Part shown: one piece after another, positions 26,376-35,464 of the stretch
How positions within the stretch are numbered: the stretch's first letter is position 1
Layout: each line of letters begins with the position of its first letter
NCBI GenBank assembly: GCA_963835215.1
Contig: CAWIES010000002.1
Coordinates: 1,488,001-1,552,000, forward strand
Origin: Roseiarcus sp963835215
GTDB lineage: Bacteria; Pseudomonadota; Alphaproteobacteria; Rhizobiales; Beijerinckiaceae
DNA: 64,000 nucleotides
Direction of reading: 5' to 3'
Position numbers and translations under genes: made by a program
Notes under the pieces: generated by a model
What the model was told of the DNA's origin: nothing
The model's database searches: none
What the model saw: the letters and a program-made list of their open reading frames with translations, nothing else

Positions 26376-28190
26376 ATGAGCCCATCTTCCGCCAGCGAAG
26401 ATCCGATCGGCGCTTGCCGCACGCTCGCCGAGCTGTTCAGCGTTCGTGTCGCGCTGACCCCGGATGCGCTCGCCTATCGGCAGCACAATGCGAGCGCGGG
26501 GGTCTGGGTCGACTGGAGCTGGAGGCAGGTGGCGAGCGAAGTTGCGCGCTGGCGCGCCGCCTTCGCCGCGGAAGGCTTCGCGCCCGGCGCGCGGGTGGCG
26601 ACGCTGATGGGCAGCGGCGTCGCCTATGTCTGCGTCGATCAGGCGGCGTTGTCGCTCGGCCTGGCGATCACGCCGATGCCGGTCGCGGACAATCCCGGCA
26701 ACCTCGCGTTCATCCTCGCCGACAGCGGCGCGGCGGCGCTGGTGGTCGACGATCCTGAAGATTGGACGCGCCTTGCCGCCCACACCCGCGACCACGCCGA
26801 TCTCAAGCGGGTTATCGTTGTCGGGAGAGCCGAGGCGGAGATCGCCGGCGATCCGCGCGTTGCGCGCGCCGAACCGTGGCTGGCCGCGGCGGCAGGGCGG
26901 CTCACGCCGGAATCCGAAGTGACGCCGCAATCGCTGGCCGCGATCGTTTACACGTCGGGCACGACCGGGCGTCCCAAAGGGGTGATGCTGTCGCACGCCA
27001 ACGTGGTCGCCAATGTGCTGGCGGTGCGCCCGTGGCTGAACGCGGCGGCTGGCGACCTCTTCCTCTCGTTTCTGCCGCTGTCGCACACGTTCGAGCGCAC
27101 CGCCGGCTATTATCTGCCGATCGCCGCCGGCTGCGCGGTCGCCTTTGCGCGCTCGATCGGACTGCTTGCCGAAGATATGCAGGGAATGCGGCCGACGATC
27201 CTCATTTCCGTTCCGCGGGTCTATGAGCGCGCCTATCTCGCCATCGAGCGCCGGCTCGCGACTGGAAACGCGCTCGCCCGCGCGCTGACTCATCTCACCG
27301 AGCGGATCGGGTGGCGGCGCTATCAGGCGGCGCAGGGGGTTGGCGCCGGTCTGTCGCCGCTCGAGCGTCTCGCCTGGCCGGCGCTCGACCGGCTGGTGGG
27401 GAAGACCGTGCGTGCGCGCTTTGGCGGCCGTCTGCGCTTTGCCGTCGCCGGCGGCGCGCCAATGCCCTTTTCGGTCGCGCGCTTCTTTCTCGCCATGGGC
27501 GTCGAGGTGCTGCAGGGCTACGGCATGACCGAATCGGCGCCGGTCGTCAGCGTCAACCGACCGGGCCGCAACGATCCGCTGAGCGTCGGCGATCCGCTCC
27601 CTGGCGTCGCGGTCAAGATAGGCGAGGAGGACGAATTGCTGGTCAAGGGGCCGAACGTCATGGTCGGCTATTGGCGCCGACCGGAAGACACCGCCAAGGT
27701 GTTGGAGCCCGACGGTTGGCTGCACACCGGGGACCAGGCGCGTCTCGCCGACGGCCGCATCTTCATCAAGGGCCGGATCAAGGACATCATTGTCACTTCG
27801 ACCGGCGAGAAAATCTCGCCCGCCGATCTCGAACAGGCGATCTGCGGCGATCCGCTGTTCGAGCAGACGATCGCGATCGGCGAGCAGCGCCCGTTCATCG
27901 CTGCGCTTGCCGTGGTCAACCGCGAAGCGTTGATCGAAGCCGCCAAGGGCGCCGGGCTCGCCGGCGCGCCGGAAGAGCTCCTGCTCGCGGCGCCGATGCG
28001 CGCGCTGGCGCTGGCGCGCGTTCGCCACGCGGTCGCCCAATTTCCCCACTACGCGACGCCGCGCAAGGTCTATCTGACGCTGACGCCATGGACCGTGACC
28101 AACGGACTGATGACGTCGACGTTGAAATTGAAGCGCAGTGCGATCGCCGCCGCCTTCGCCGCCGAAATCGCCGCCCTCTACGCCAAATGA
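26376..28190 (+). CDS. AMP-dependent long-chain acyl-CoA synthetase-like ligase
   Basis: A 604-residue adenylate-forming enzyme of the long-chain acyl-CoA ligase branch. The ATP-binding signature VYTSGTTGRPKGVMLSHAN is near residue 190, followed by LPLSHTFERTAGYYLPIAAG, the GYGMTESAPVV block, and the hinge and C-terminal FIKGRIKDIIVTSTGEKISP region with the conserved Lys downstream. It probably activates a fatty or aromatic acid as CoA ester; chain length cannot be predicted. It stands directly upstream of the beta-lactamase gene with a small gap. Confidence 0.9.
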   Translation: MSPSSASEDPIGACRTLAELFSVRVALTPDALAYRQHNASAGVWVDWSWRQVASEVARWRAAFAAEGFAPGARVATLMGSGVAYVCVDQAALSLGLAITPMPVADNPGNLAFILADSGAAALVVDDPEDWTRLAAHTRDHADLKRVIVVGRAEAEIAGDPRVARAEPWLAAAAGRLTPESEVTPQSLAAIVYTSGTTGRPKGVMLSHANVVANVLAVRPWLNAAAGDLFLSFLPLSHTFERTAGYYLPIAAGCAVAFARSIGLLAEDMQGMRPTILISVPRVYERAYLAIERRLATGNALARALTHLTERIGWRRYQAAQGVGAGLSPLERLAWPALDRLVGKTVRARFGGRLRFAVAGGAPMPFSVARFFLAMGVEVLQGYGMTESAPVVSVNRPGRNDPLSVGDPLPGVAVKIGEEDELLVKGPNVMVGYWRRPEDTAKVLEPDGWLHTGDQARLADGRIFIKGRIKDIIVTSTGEKISPADLEQAICGDPLFEQTIAIGEQRPFIAALAVVNREALIEAAKGAGLAGAPEELLLAAPMRALALARVRHAVAQFPHYATPRKVYLTLTPWTVTNGLMTSTLKLKRSAIAAAFAAEIAALYAK

Positions 28191-28212
28191 GGCAACGTTG
28201 AAGCCGAGCCCG

Positions 28213-29088
28213 ATGCCCTTCGTCATCCCCCGCCGCGCTGTTCTCGCCGGTCTCGCCGCCGTCCTCGTCGCGCCGTCGGCGCGCGCCGACGATTCCTCTG
28301 CGGCCGCCGAGGCGCGGATTGCGGCGATCGAAAAGGCCGCAGGCGGGCAACTCGGCGTCGCGGCGATCAATTCGGCGAGCGGCCGGCGCATCGCCCACCG
28401 CGCCGACGAGCGCTTCCCGATGTGTTCGACCTTCAAGGCGCTCGCCGCCGCCGCGGCGCTCAAGCTTGTCGACGCGGGCGCCGAACGGCTCGACCGCCCG
28501 CTTGTCTTCGGTCCCGCCGATCTGCTCGACTACGCGCCGATCAGCAAAGCCCATGTCGGCGCGGGCGCGATGAGCCTCGCCGAGGCTTGCGCCGCCGCGA
28601 TCCAGTGGAGCGACAACACCGCCGCCAACCTGGTGCTCGGCGCGGTCGGCGGGCCGGCGGGGGTGACGGCGTTCGCCCGCACGCTCAGTGACGGCGTGAC
28701 CCGGCTCGATCGCAACGAGCCGACCCTCAATAGCGCCATCCCCGGCGACGAACGCGACACGACTTCGCCAATGGCAATGGCGCGCGATCTGCGAGCGATA
28801 TTGCTCGGCGACGTTCTTTCAGCGGCCTCGCGCAAGCAGCTCGAGGCCTGGATGATCGGCGACAAGGTCGGCGACCAGCGACTGCGCGCCGGCCTGCCGC
28901 CCGACTGGGGGATCGGCGACAAGACGGGGACCGGCGATCATGGCGTCGCCAATGCGATCGCCATCCTGCGCCCGCCCCGCCGCGCCCCGCTGCTGGCGAC
29001 GGTCTATTACGCCGAGTCCAACGCGCCGATCGAAGCGCGCAACGCGGTGCATCGCGATGTCGCGCGGGTGATCGTCGGCGCGATGTGA
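28213..29088 (+). CDS. class A (serine) beta-lactamase
   Basis: A 291-residue enzyme with all class A motifs: Ser72-x-x-Lys75 in CSTFKALA, SDN at 133-135, Glu169 in RNEPTLN, and KTG at 237-239 (GDKTGTGDHG). The N terminus PRRAVLAGLAAVLVAPSARA has twin arginines and a hydrophobic core, so export may use the Tat route, with cleavage after SARA. Hydrolysis of penicillin-type beta-lactams is expected; spectrum cannot be set. A TTG at 28198 is a possible alternative start. No AmpR-type regulator is adjacent, and the neighbours (ligase, ThDP enzyme) are unrelated. Confidence 0.92.
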   Translation: MPFVIPRRAVLAGLAAVLVAPSARADDSSAAAEARIAAIEKAAGGQLGVAAINSASGRRIAHRADERFPMCSTFKALAAAAALKLVDAGAERLDRPLVFGPADLLDYAPISKAHVGAGAMSLAEACAAAIQWSDNTAANLVLGAVGGPAGVTAFARTLSDGVTRLDRNEPTLNSAIPGDERDTTSPMAMARDLRAILLGDVLSAASRKQLEAWMIGDKVGDQRLRAGLPPDWGIGDKTGTGDHGVANAIAILRPPRRAPLLATVYYAESNAPIEARNAVHRDVARVIVGAM

Positions 29089-29128
29089 GGGGCGACGCTT
29101 GCCCGTTGAGACCGTGGAGAGACACGCG

Positions 29129-30670
29129 ATGAACGGCGCCGAGGCCATCCTGCGCACGCTCGCCGACAACGGCGTCGAGGTTTGTTTCGCCAATCCCGGC
29201 ACCAGCGAAATGCAGATGGTGGCGGCTTTCGACCGTGAGCCGCGGGTTCGGCCGGTTCTGTGTCTCTTCGAGGGCGTCGCGACCGGCGCGGCCGACGGCT
29301 ATGCCCGGATCAAGGGCAAACCCGCTTCGACGCTGCTGCATCTTGGCGTCGGCCTCGCCAATGGTTCCGCCAATCTGCACAACGCGCGGCGCGCCTATTC
29401 GCCAATCGTCAATCTCGTCGGCGACCACGCGACCTATCACCGCGCGCTCGATGCGCCGCTCACCTCCGACATCGCCGCGCTGGCCGCGCTGAACTCGACC
29501 TGGGTCAGGTCGGGCGAGACGGCCGATGCGCTCGTCGCGCTCGCTTCGCAAGCCGTTGCGGCCAGCCAGAGTGGCGCACGCGGAACGGCGAGCGTGATCC
29601 TGCCCGCCGACTGCGCCTGGTCGCAGGCGAGCGGCGTCGGACCAAAGATCGCAGCGCCAGCGAGAGCCCGGCCCGACGCGGCCCGGATCGCCAAAGTCGC
29701 GGCGGCGCTGCGAGCCGCGAAGACGCCGACGATCCTGATAGGCGGCTCACTCAGCGAGCAGGGGGCCATCGCGGCGGGGCGTATCGCTCGGCTCGGCGTG
29801 CGGATCGTGGTCGACACGTTCATCGCCCGTCAGTCGCGCGGCGCCGGCCGCTATGCGCCCGAGCGACTGCCCTACCTTGGCGAGGTCGCATTGGCGAGCC
29901 TTAGCGGCGTCGACCTTCTGGTGCTGGTCGCGACCAAACCACCGGTCGCGTTTTTCGCCTATCCCGGCGTGCCGAGCCTACTCGCCCCGCAGACTTGCGC
30001 GATCGAAACACTGGCGAGTCGCGAAGAAGACGCGGCCTTCGCGCTTGCCGCGCTCGCCGACGAACTCGGCGCGCCCGCCAGCTCGATCCTCGCCGAGCGC
30101 GAAGTCCAAGACGCCCCGCCGAAGGGAAGTCTCACCACCGATGCGATCGGCGCCTCGCTCGCGCGCCACATGCCGCTGGACGCGATTGTCTCTGACGACG
30201 CCGTGACCTCCGGCTGGCCCGTCTACGATGCGACGAAGGGCGCGCGGGCGCACGACTGGCTGTGCATAACGGGCGGGGGCATCGGGCAAGGTCTCCCGGT
30301 CGCGATCGGCGCCGCCATCGCCGCTCCGCAACGCAAAGTGATCGCCCTGACCGGCGACGGCTCTGGCGCTTATGTCCCGCAGAGCCTGTGGACCATGGCG
30401 CGCGAGAGCCTCGATGTGGTGGTGATCCTGTGCGCCAACCGCGCCTATCGCATTCTCGACATCGAGTTTGCCCGCACCAAGTCCGGCGAACCGGGGCCGC
30501 AGGCTCGCAAGCTGTTGGCGCTCGACCGCCCGAACATCGATTGGACGGCGGTTGCGCGAGGCTTCGGCGTGACGGCGATGCGCTGCGAGAGCGCCGAAAG
30601 CTTCGACGCCGAACTCGCTCGCGCGGTGGCGGGTTCCGGCCCGGCGCTGATCGAGGCGGTGATTCCCTAG
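29129..30670 (+). CDS. ThDP-dependent acetolactate synthase-like enzyme
   Basis: A 513-residue thiamine-diphosphate enzyme related to acetolactate synthase large subunits. The N-terminal domain carries ANPGTSEMQMV and LFEGVATGAADGYAR with the catalytic Glu; the C-terminal domain carries LTGDGSGAYVPQSLW and the NRAYRI Asn of the ThDP-binding motif. There is no adjacent regulatory ilvN, and the chain is shorter than typical IlvB (about 570). Such stand-alone members can be acetolactate synthases or decarboxylases of other 2-oxo acids. GGAGAG upstream supports the ATG at 29129; a TTG at 29099 is possible. Confidence 0.82.
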   Translation: MNGAEAILRTLADNGVEVCFANPGTSEMQMVAAFDREPRVRPVLCLFEGVATGAADGYARIKGKPASTLLHLGVGLANGSANLHNARRAYSPIVNLVGDHATYHRALDAPLTSDIAALAALNSTWVRSGETADALVALASQAVAASQSGARGTASVILPADCAWSQASGVGPKIAAPARARPDAARIAKVAAALRAAKTPTILIGGSLSEQGAIAAGRIARLGVRIVVDTFIARQSRGAGRYAPERLPYLGEVALASLSGVDLLVLVATKPPVAFFAYPGVPSLLAPQTCAIETLASREEDAAFALAALADELGAPASSILAEREVQDAPPKGSLTTDAIGASLARHMPLDAIVSDDAVTSGWPVYDATKGARAHDWLCITGGGIGQGLPVAIGAAIAAPQRKVIALTGDGSGAYVPQSLWTMARESLDVVVILCANRAYRILDIEFARTKSGEPGPQARKLLALDRPNIDWTAVARGFGVTAMRCESAESFDAELARAVAGSGPALIEAVIP

Positions 30671-30692
30671 AGCGGCGACGCCGCCGCGCCCG

Positions 30693-31949
30693 TCATGACC
30701 GGCGATGACCCCGCGCGCGAGCCAGCGCGGCGATCGCCTGCTCCGCGGCGGCGAGGCCCGTCAGGTAAGCGCCGTGCGCGGTCGAGTAGTCCTCGCGCGA
30801 GCAGGCTTCGCCGGCAAAGAACAGACGGTCGTCAACGGGCGCCGCGAGCGTGGCGCGATCGTCGGCATGGCCGGGCAGGGCGTAGGAATAGGCGCCGCGC
30901 GCGAATGGGTCGACGCCCCACCCGTGGACAGCTAGCGGCGCGATACGGCGCGCGAAGTCGCCGCCATAGAGGGCGACGAGCTCGCCGCGCGCGAAGTCGA
31001 AGAACGCGGTCTCACCGCCCATTTCGAGTTCGGCCGCCAGCGCGCCGCCGAAATAGCATTCGATCATCGGCCGGCCGAGCGGGCGAAACTGATAGCCGGC
31101 GGTCGCGGCGGTCGTGAGCTTGCCGAAGACGCGCGTGTCCGGCTCGAACGCGTCCGCGCCGGCGAGCGAGAGGAACAGCTTGTTGTCATGGCCGAGCGGC
31201 AACCCCGCCGCAGCCCGCGCCTTGGCTGGCAGCGCCGGCGCGAACAGCGCTTCGTTGGCGGCTATGATCGCACTCGGCAACGTGACGATCGCAGCGTCGG
31301 CCGCAATCGCGCCGCGCGTCGTCTCGACGTGGACGCGTTGCCCGCTGTGATCGATGCGCGTGACGACGCTGTCGAAGGCGACGTCGAGGCCCGCGCCGTG
31401 GGCGGCGATCGTCGCGCCATAACCCTCAACGACGCGCCAGTTGACGCCGTCCTCGGCGTAGCGACCGAGATCGCGCGCCGAAACGCGCTCAAGCGCCGCG
31501 CCGCTGTAGTAGCCGCTGATCGCGTCGAGCATCGCGTTCCACTTGCCGTCAGGCTCGAGCAGGTCGGCGAGCGGGCGATCCGGTTCGCTGTCCGCCAGCG
31601 CATCGGCGCGCTCGTGCAAGGCCCATAAGGCTGTGCGCATTTCGCCCGACTCGGCCGCCGTCAGTCCCGGCTGCGCATGGGCGCGCGCCCAGGGCGGCGG
31701 CGAGCGATCGACCGTTCGGCCCTGCGCCTCGGCGATCTTCGTCCACGGATTGCGCTCGGCCGAATGCAGCCAGCCACAACCAAGGTCGATCGGAAAACCG
31801 CCCGCTTGCACCGTGAGGGCGCGCCCGCCAAGCCGCGAACGCGCTTCGACGATCAGCGCCTTGACGCCCGCCTCTCGCAGTCGCCGCGCGGCGCTGACGC
31901 CCCCCGCCCCGCCGCCGATTACCACAACCTCGACGTCGTCGCTCGCCAT
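30693..31949 (-). CDS. FAD-dependent amine oxidase-like protein
   Basis: A 418-residue flavoprotein of the monoamine oxidase/phytoene desaturase superfamily. It begins with the FAD-binding VVVIGGGAGGVSAARRLREA, then EARSRLGGRALT, and ends with the second FAD contact DDRLFFAGEACSREDYSTAHGAYLTG, placing this in the amine oxidase group. It could oxidise a polyamine or aromatic amine. AAGGAGAGG supports the ATG at 31949; a longer frame upstream is unlikely to be coding. It is convergent with the ThDP enzyme gene, 20 bp apart. Confidence 0.87.
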   Translation of the reverse strand: MASDDVEVVVIGGGAGGVSAARRLREAGVKALIVEARSRLGGRALTVQAGGFPIDLGCGWLHSAERNPWTKIAEAQGRTVDRSPPPWARAHAQPGLTAAESGEMRTALWALHERADALADSEPDRPLADLLEPDGKWNAMLDAISGYYSGAALERVSARDLGRYAEDGVNWRVVEGYGATIAAHGAGLDVAFDSVVTRIDHSGQRVHVETTRGAIAADAAIVTLPSAIIAANEALFAPALPAKARAAAGLPLGHDNKLFLSLAGADAFEPDTRVFGKLTTAATAGYQFRPLGRPMIECYFGGALAAELEMGGETAFFDFARGELVALYGGDFARRIAPLAVHGWGVDPFARGAYSYALPGHADDRATLAAPVDDRLFFAGEACSREDYSTAHGAYLTGLAAAEQAIAALARARGHRRS

Positions 31950-32030
31950 AAACCTCTCCTTGCCGGCGGCGACCTTACGCCATGCGCCGACGCCGTGCCC
32001 CACCTCTGGAAGCTTGCGGCGCTGCTTTCC

Positions 32031-32408
32031 TCAAGGCGCGGCGGAAGCGCGCGCCAACGCTTTGTCGAGCGTCACCAGTGGGACGCCGAGGCGTCGGGCG
32101 AGCCAGAGATAGCTGGCGTCGTAGACGGTCAAGCCACTGGCCTCGGCCAGCGCGAGCGCCTCCGAATGGTCGACGGCAGCCTCTTCGAGTGCGAAGCGCG
32201 TGCGTAACGCAAAGGCCGACAACAAGGACTCGCGCCGATCGGGATGGCGGCGGCACTTCACCAGGCAGACGTTCGCCAGTTCAAAAGCCAGCAGCGTCGG
32301 TGCGACCAGGCGAGCTTCGCCGATCCGCGCCACAACCGCCTCGGCTTCGGGCTCGCCGAACAGGATTGCGGCGAGCGCCGACGTGTCGACGACCTTAACG
32401 TCCGTCAC
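32031..32408 (-). CDS. VapC-type PIN-domain toxin (second TA pair)
   Basis: PIN-domain protein of 125 residues. Acidic residues expected in the active site are in VVDTSALAAILFGEPEA (Asp), LLAFELANV (Glu), LTVYDASYLWLA (Asp) and VTLDKALA (Asp). The family cuts RNA. The gene overlaps the upstream antitoxin by 14 bases, consistent with coupled translation. Confidence 0.9.
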   Translation of the reverse strand: MTDVKVVDTSALAAILFGEPEAEAVVARIGEARLVAPTLLAFELANVCLVKCRRHPDRRESLLSAFALRTRFALEEAAVDHSEALALAEASGLTVYDASYLWLARRLGVPLVTLDKALARASAAP

Positions 32409-32631
32409 GGGCGAGCCGGACGATTTCCGCCGCCTCGTCAGGGGTCGTTAGGCCGAGACGGCGCACTTCGGTCAGGATCGCTATCGGCCTCGCCGCGACC
32501 TCGTCACGCACTGCCGCTTCGACAATGGCGAGGAGCTCGCCTTGCAGCGATCGGCGATTGCGCGCGGCGCGCTGACGCAAGCGTTCCGCGACTTGGTCGG
32601 GGGTGTTTTTGATCGAGAGGTTGACGGGCAT
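32395..32631 (-). CDS. FitA-like ribbon-helix-helix antitoxin
   Basis: A 78-residue protein beginning with the ribbon-helix-helix (NLSIKNTPDQVAERLRQRAA, RNRRSLQGELLAIV), the fold of FitA/Arc-type antitoxins. The C-terminal tail (EVRRLGLTTPDEAAEIVRLA) should wrap the PIN toxin. Together with the overlapping vapC-like gene it forms a complete type II module. A promoter of sigma70 form sits unusually close in front of it. Confidence 0.88.
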   Translation of the reverse strand: MPVNLSIKNTPDQVAERLRQRAARNRRSLQGELLAIVEAAVRDEVAARPIAILTEVRRLGLTTPDEAAEIVRLARDGR

Positions 32632-32637
32632 GGCTCC

Positions 32638-32666
32638 AATATGGCTCCGTAATGGATCCTAGTCAA
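32638..32666 (-). promoter_or_regulatory. promoter-like element of the second TA pair
   Basis: Minus strand TTGACT (32666-32661), 17 bases, then CATATT (32643-32638). The -10 ends just seven bases before the ATG at 32631, so the transcript would start at or next to the start codon. GGAGCCAT occurs twice, 11 bases apart, the second copy running into the ATG. Confidence 0.45.
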
Positions 32667-32680
32667 GCCCGGCCATGACG
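32663..32680. repeat. partial copy of the 51.1-kb palindromic repeat
   Basis: TCAAGCCCGGCCATGACG is identical to the outer 18 bases of the right arm of the 51137-51244 repeat. It overlaps the -35 box of the TA promoter. Confidence 0.75.
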
Positions 32681-32712
32681 GCGAGAGGGCGGAGAGACGG
32701 CGCGAGGACCCC

Positions 32713-34026
32713 TCACGCCCGCGTTTGGCCGTCGCCGCGCACGCGATACTTAAACGTGCAGAGCTGCTCGACGCCGACCGGCCCGCGCGCGTGCATGCGG
32801 CCCGTTGCGATGCCGATCTCGGCGCCGAAGCCGAACTCGCCGCCGTCGGCGAACTGGGTCGAAGCGTTGTGCAGCACGATCGCTGAATCGACCTCGCGCA
32901 GGAACCGCTCCGCCGTTGCGGCGTCTTCGGTGATGATGCAGTCGGTGTGGTGCGAGCCGTAGGTCTCGATGTGTTCGATCGCGGCGTCGAGCCCGTCGAC
33001 GACTTTCACCGCGATGATCGCGTCGAGATACTCGGCGCGCCAGTCGAACTCGCGCGCCGGCGTCACCGTGCCGTTGACCGCTTGCGTCGCCAGGTCGCCG
33101 CGCACCGCGCAGCCCGCGGCGATCAGCGCTTCGACTAGGGGTTTAAGCATCGTCGGCGCGCAGGCGCGATCGACCAGCAGCGTCTCGGCGGCGCCGCACA
33201 CGCCGGTGCGCCGCATCTTGGAGTTGACGACGAGTTTCAGCGCCTTGTCGAGATCGGCGGCGTGGTCGACATAGATGTGCACGACGCCTTCGAGATGGGC
33301 GAACACCGGCACCCGCGCTTCGCGCTGCACCCGTTCGACGAGGCTCTTGCCGCCCCGCGGTACAATCACGTCAAGCGTCCCGCCCAGGCCCTCCAGCATC
33401 TCGCCGACCGCTTCGCGCGAGGCCGAGGGCGCGCGCGAGATCGCGGCCTCCGGCAGGCCGGCCTCTTTCAGGCCGGCGACGAGGCAAGCGTGGATCGCCG
33501 CCGACGACTGAAAACTATCGGAGCCGCCGCGCAACACCACCGCGTCGCCCGCCTTGAGGCACAGGGCGCCGGCGTCGGCGGTGACGTTGGGCCGGCTCTC
33601 GTAAATCACGCCGACAACGCCGAGCGGCGTCGCTACGCGCTCGATCGTCAGCCCGTTCGGCCGGTGGAAGATCGCCAGCACCCGGCCGATCGGATCGGGC
33701 AGGGCGGCGACAATCTCGACCCCCTCGGCCATCGCTTCGATGCGCTCGGGGTCGAGCGCCAGCCGGTCGAGGAAGGCGGGCGCGACGCCCTTGGCGCGCG
33801 CGGCCTTGAGATCGCGGGCGTTGGCGGCGAGGATTTCGCCTGAGCGCTCGCGCAAAATGCGCGCCGCAGCGTTGAGCGCGCGGGTCTTCGTCTCGGCCGG
33901 CGCGTTGGCGAGCGTGCGCGCCGCGCGCCGCGCTTCGGCGCCGATCGCGCGCATTTCTGCACGCGCCTCGGTCGCCCCGGAGACGGCCTTCGGGGAGCTG
34001 ATCTTGGAGCCTAGGATCGCGGTCAT
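32713..34026 (-). CDS. proA: glutamate-5-semialdehyde dehydrogenase (gamma-glutamyl phosphate reductase)
   Basis: ProA reduces gamma-glutamyl phosphate to glutamate semialdehyde with NADPH, the second step of proline synthesis. The 437 residues match the family. The catalytic Cys is in MRRTGVCGAAETLL; other conserved blocks are GVVGVIYESRPNVT, IVPRGGKSLVERVQ and HLEGVVHIYVD. The usual partner proB is not adjacent, and there is a gap of ~90 bp to the upstream lysC gene on the same strand. Confidence 0.95.
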   Translation of the reverse strand: MTAILGSKISSPKAVSGATEARAEMRAIGAEARRAARTLANAPAETKTRALNAAARILRERSGEILAANARDLKAARAKGVAPAFLDRLALDPERIEAMAEGVEIVAALPDPIGRVLAIFHRPNGLTIERVATPLGVVGVIYESRPNVTADAGALCLKAGDAVVLRGGSDSFQSSAAIHACLVAGLKEAGLPEAAISRAPSASREAVGEMLEGLGGTLDVIVPRGGKSLVERVQREARVPVFAHLEGVVHIYVDHAADLDKALKLVVNSKMRRTGVCGAAETLLVDRACAPTMLKPLVEALIAAGCAVRGDLATQAVNGTVTPAREFDWRAEYLDAIIAVKVVDGLDAAIEHIETYGSHHTDCIITEDAATAERFLREVDSAIVLHNASTQFADGGEFGFGAEIGIATGRMHARGPVGVEQLCTFKYRVRGDGQTRA

Positions 34027-34118
34027 TGGCGGCTTAAGCGGCTTGGTTTTGGGCGGCCCTTATAGCACGGACTACCCTTGCGCCGGCAAATGGTGCCGCG
34101 CGAGGGTCGCGTCAACCC

Positions 34119-35351
34119 CTAGGCGTCGAGCCCGTAGAGCGTGTGCAGCGTGCGCACCGCAAGTTCGGTGTAGGCCTCGTCGATCAGCATCGAGAATTTG
34201 ATCTCCGAGGTGGTGATGGCGCGGATGTTGACGCCCTTGTCGGCCAGCGCCCTGAAGGCGCGTGCGGCGACGCCGGAATGGCTGCGCATACCGATGCCGA
34301 TCGCCGAAATCTTCACGACGTCGGGCGCGCCCTGCAGCGCCGTGTAACCGATCGTCGCGCGCCGCGCTTCGAGCAGCGCCTTGGCGCGGTCGAACTCGGC
34401 GCCGGGCACGGTGAAGGTGATGTCGGTGGTCGCCGCGTCGTCGGAGACGACCTGGATGATCATGTCGACGTTGATATTGGCTTCGGCGAGAGGAACGAAA
34501 ATCGCCGCTGCGACCCCCGGCTTGTCGGCGACCTTGCGCAAGGTGATCTGCGCCTCGTCACGCGAGAAGGCGATGCCGGTCACCACCTGCTTTTCCACGA
34601 TGTCCTCCTCGTCGCAAATCAGCGTGCCGAGCTTTGGGTCGGCCGGATCGTCGAATGACGAGCGCACATAGGTGCGCACATTGTGCACCATGGCGACCTC
34701 GACCGAGCGCACCTGCAGCACCTTGGCCCCGAGCGAGGCCATCTCCAGCATTTCCTCGAACGACACGCGGTCGAGCCGGCGCGCCTTGGGCACCACGCGC
34801 GGGTCGGTGGTGTAGACGCCATCGACGTCGGTGTAGATGTCGCAGCGGTCGGCGTTGAGCGCCGCGGCGAGCGCCACCGCCGACGTGTCCGAGCCGCCGC
34901 GCCCGAGCGTCGTCACTTGGCCGCTCTCGGCGTCAACGCCCTGAAAGCCGGCGACGACCGCAATCTCGCCCTTGGCGAAGCCGGCGACGATCTTGGCCCC
35001 ATCGACACTGACGATGCGCGCCGCGCCATGGGCGGAGTCGGTGACGAGCGGGATCTGCCAGCCCTGCCAGGAGCGCGCGTTCAGCCCCATCGCCTTGAGG
35101 ACGATCGCCAGCAGGCCGGCGGTGACGAGTTCGCCCGAGGCGACGACCGCGTCGTATTCGGCGGGGTCATAGACCGGCGCGGCCTCGCGGCACCATGCGA
35201 CCAATTCGTTGGTCTTGCCAGACATCGCCGAGACGACGACCGCGACCTCATTGCCCGCCTCGACCTCGCGCTTGACGTGCCGGGCGACGTTGCGAATGCG
35301 CTCGACATTGGCGACCGACGTGCCGCCAAACTTCATCACCAAACGCGCCAT
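34119..35351 (-). CDS. lysC: aspartate kinase
   Basis: A 410-residue monofunctional aspartokinase that makes beta-aspartyl phosphate, the entry to lysine, methionine, threonine and isoleucine. The kinase domain starts VMKFGGTSVANVERI and includes VVVSAMSGKTNEL and TTLGRGGSDTSAVALA. Two C-terminal ACT domains follow (from about residue 265), the site of feedback inhibition. Length and features are those of a lysC-type protein. Confidence 0.95.
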   Translation of the reverse strand: MARLVMKFGGTSVANVERIRNVARHVKREVEAGNEVAVVVSAMSGKTNELVAWCREAAPVYDPAEYDAVVASGELVTAGLLAIVLKAMGLNARSWQGWQIPLVTDSAHGAARIVSVDGAKIVAGFAKGEIAVVAGFQGVDAESGQVTTLGRGGSDTSAVALAAALNADRCDIYTDVDGVYTTDPRVVPKARRLDRVSFEEMLEMASLGAKVLQVRSVEVAMVHNVRTYVRSSFDDPADPKLGTLICDEEDIVEKQVVTGIAFSRDEAQITLRKVADKPGVAAAIFVPLAEANINVDMIIQVVSDDAATTDITFTVPGAEFDRAKALLEARRATIGYTALQGAPDVVKISAIGIGMRSHSGVAARAFRALADKGVNIRAITTSEIKFSMLIDEAYTELAVRTLHTLYGLDA

Positions 35352-35464
35352 GACGGTTCCGGGAGCCCAGGCAGTCTCTTGGCGTCCGGCTCGCGCCGTC
35401 GCGCTGGCGCGCGTATAAAGGCGGTTCCTGGGGCGGTCAACGCCCGTAATTTGGGAATAACCGC

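Noticed and set aside
26193..28463. 756-codon minus-strand frame opposite the acyl-CoA ligase
   Set aside because: The ligase on the plus strand has complete motifs; the antisense translation is Arg-rich and featureless.
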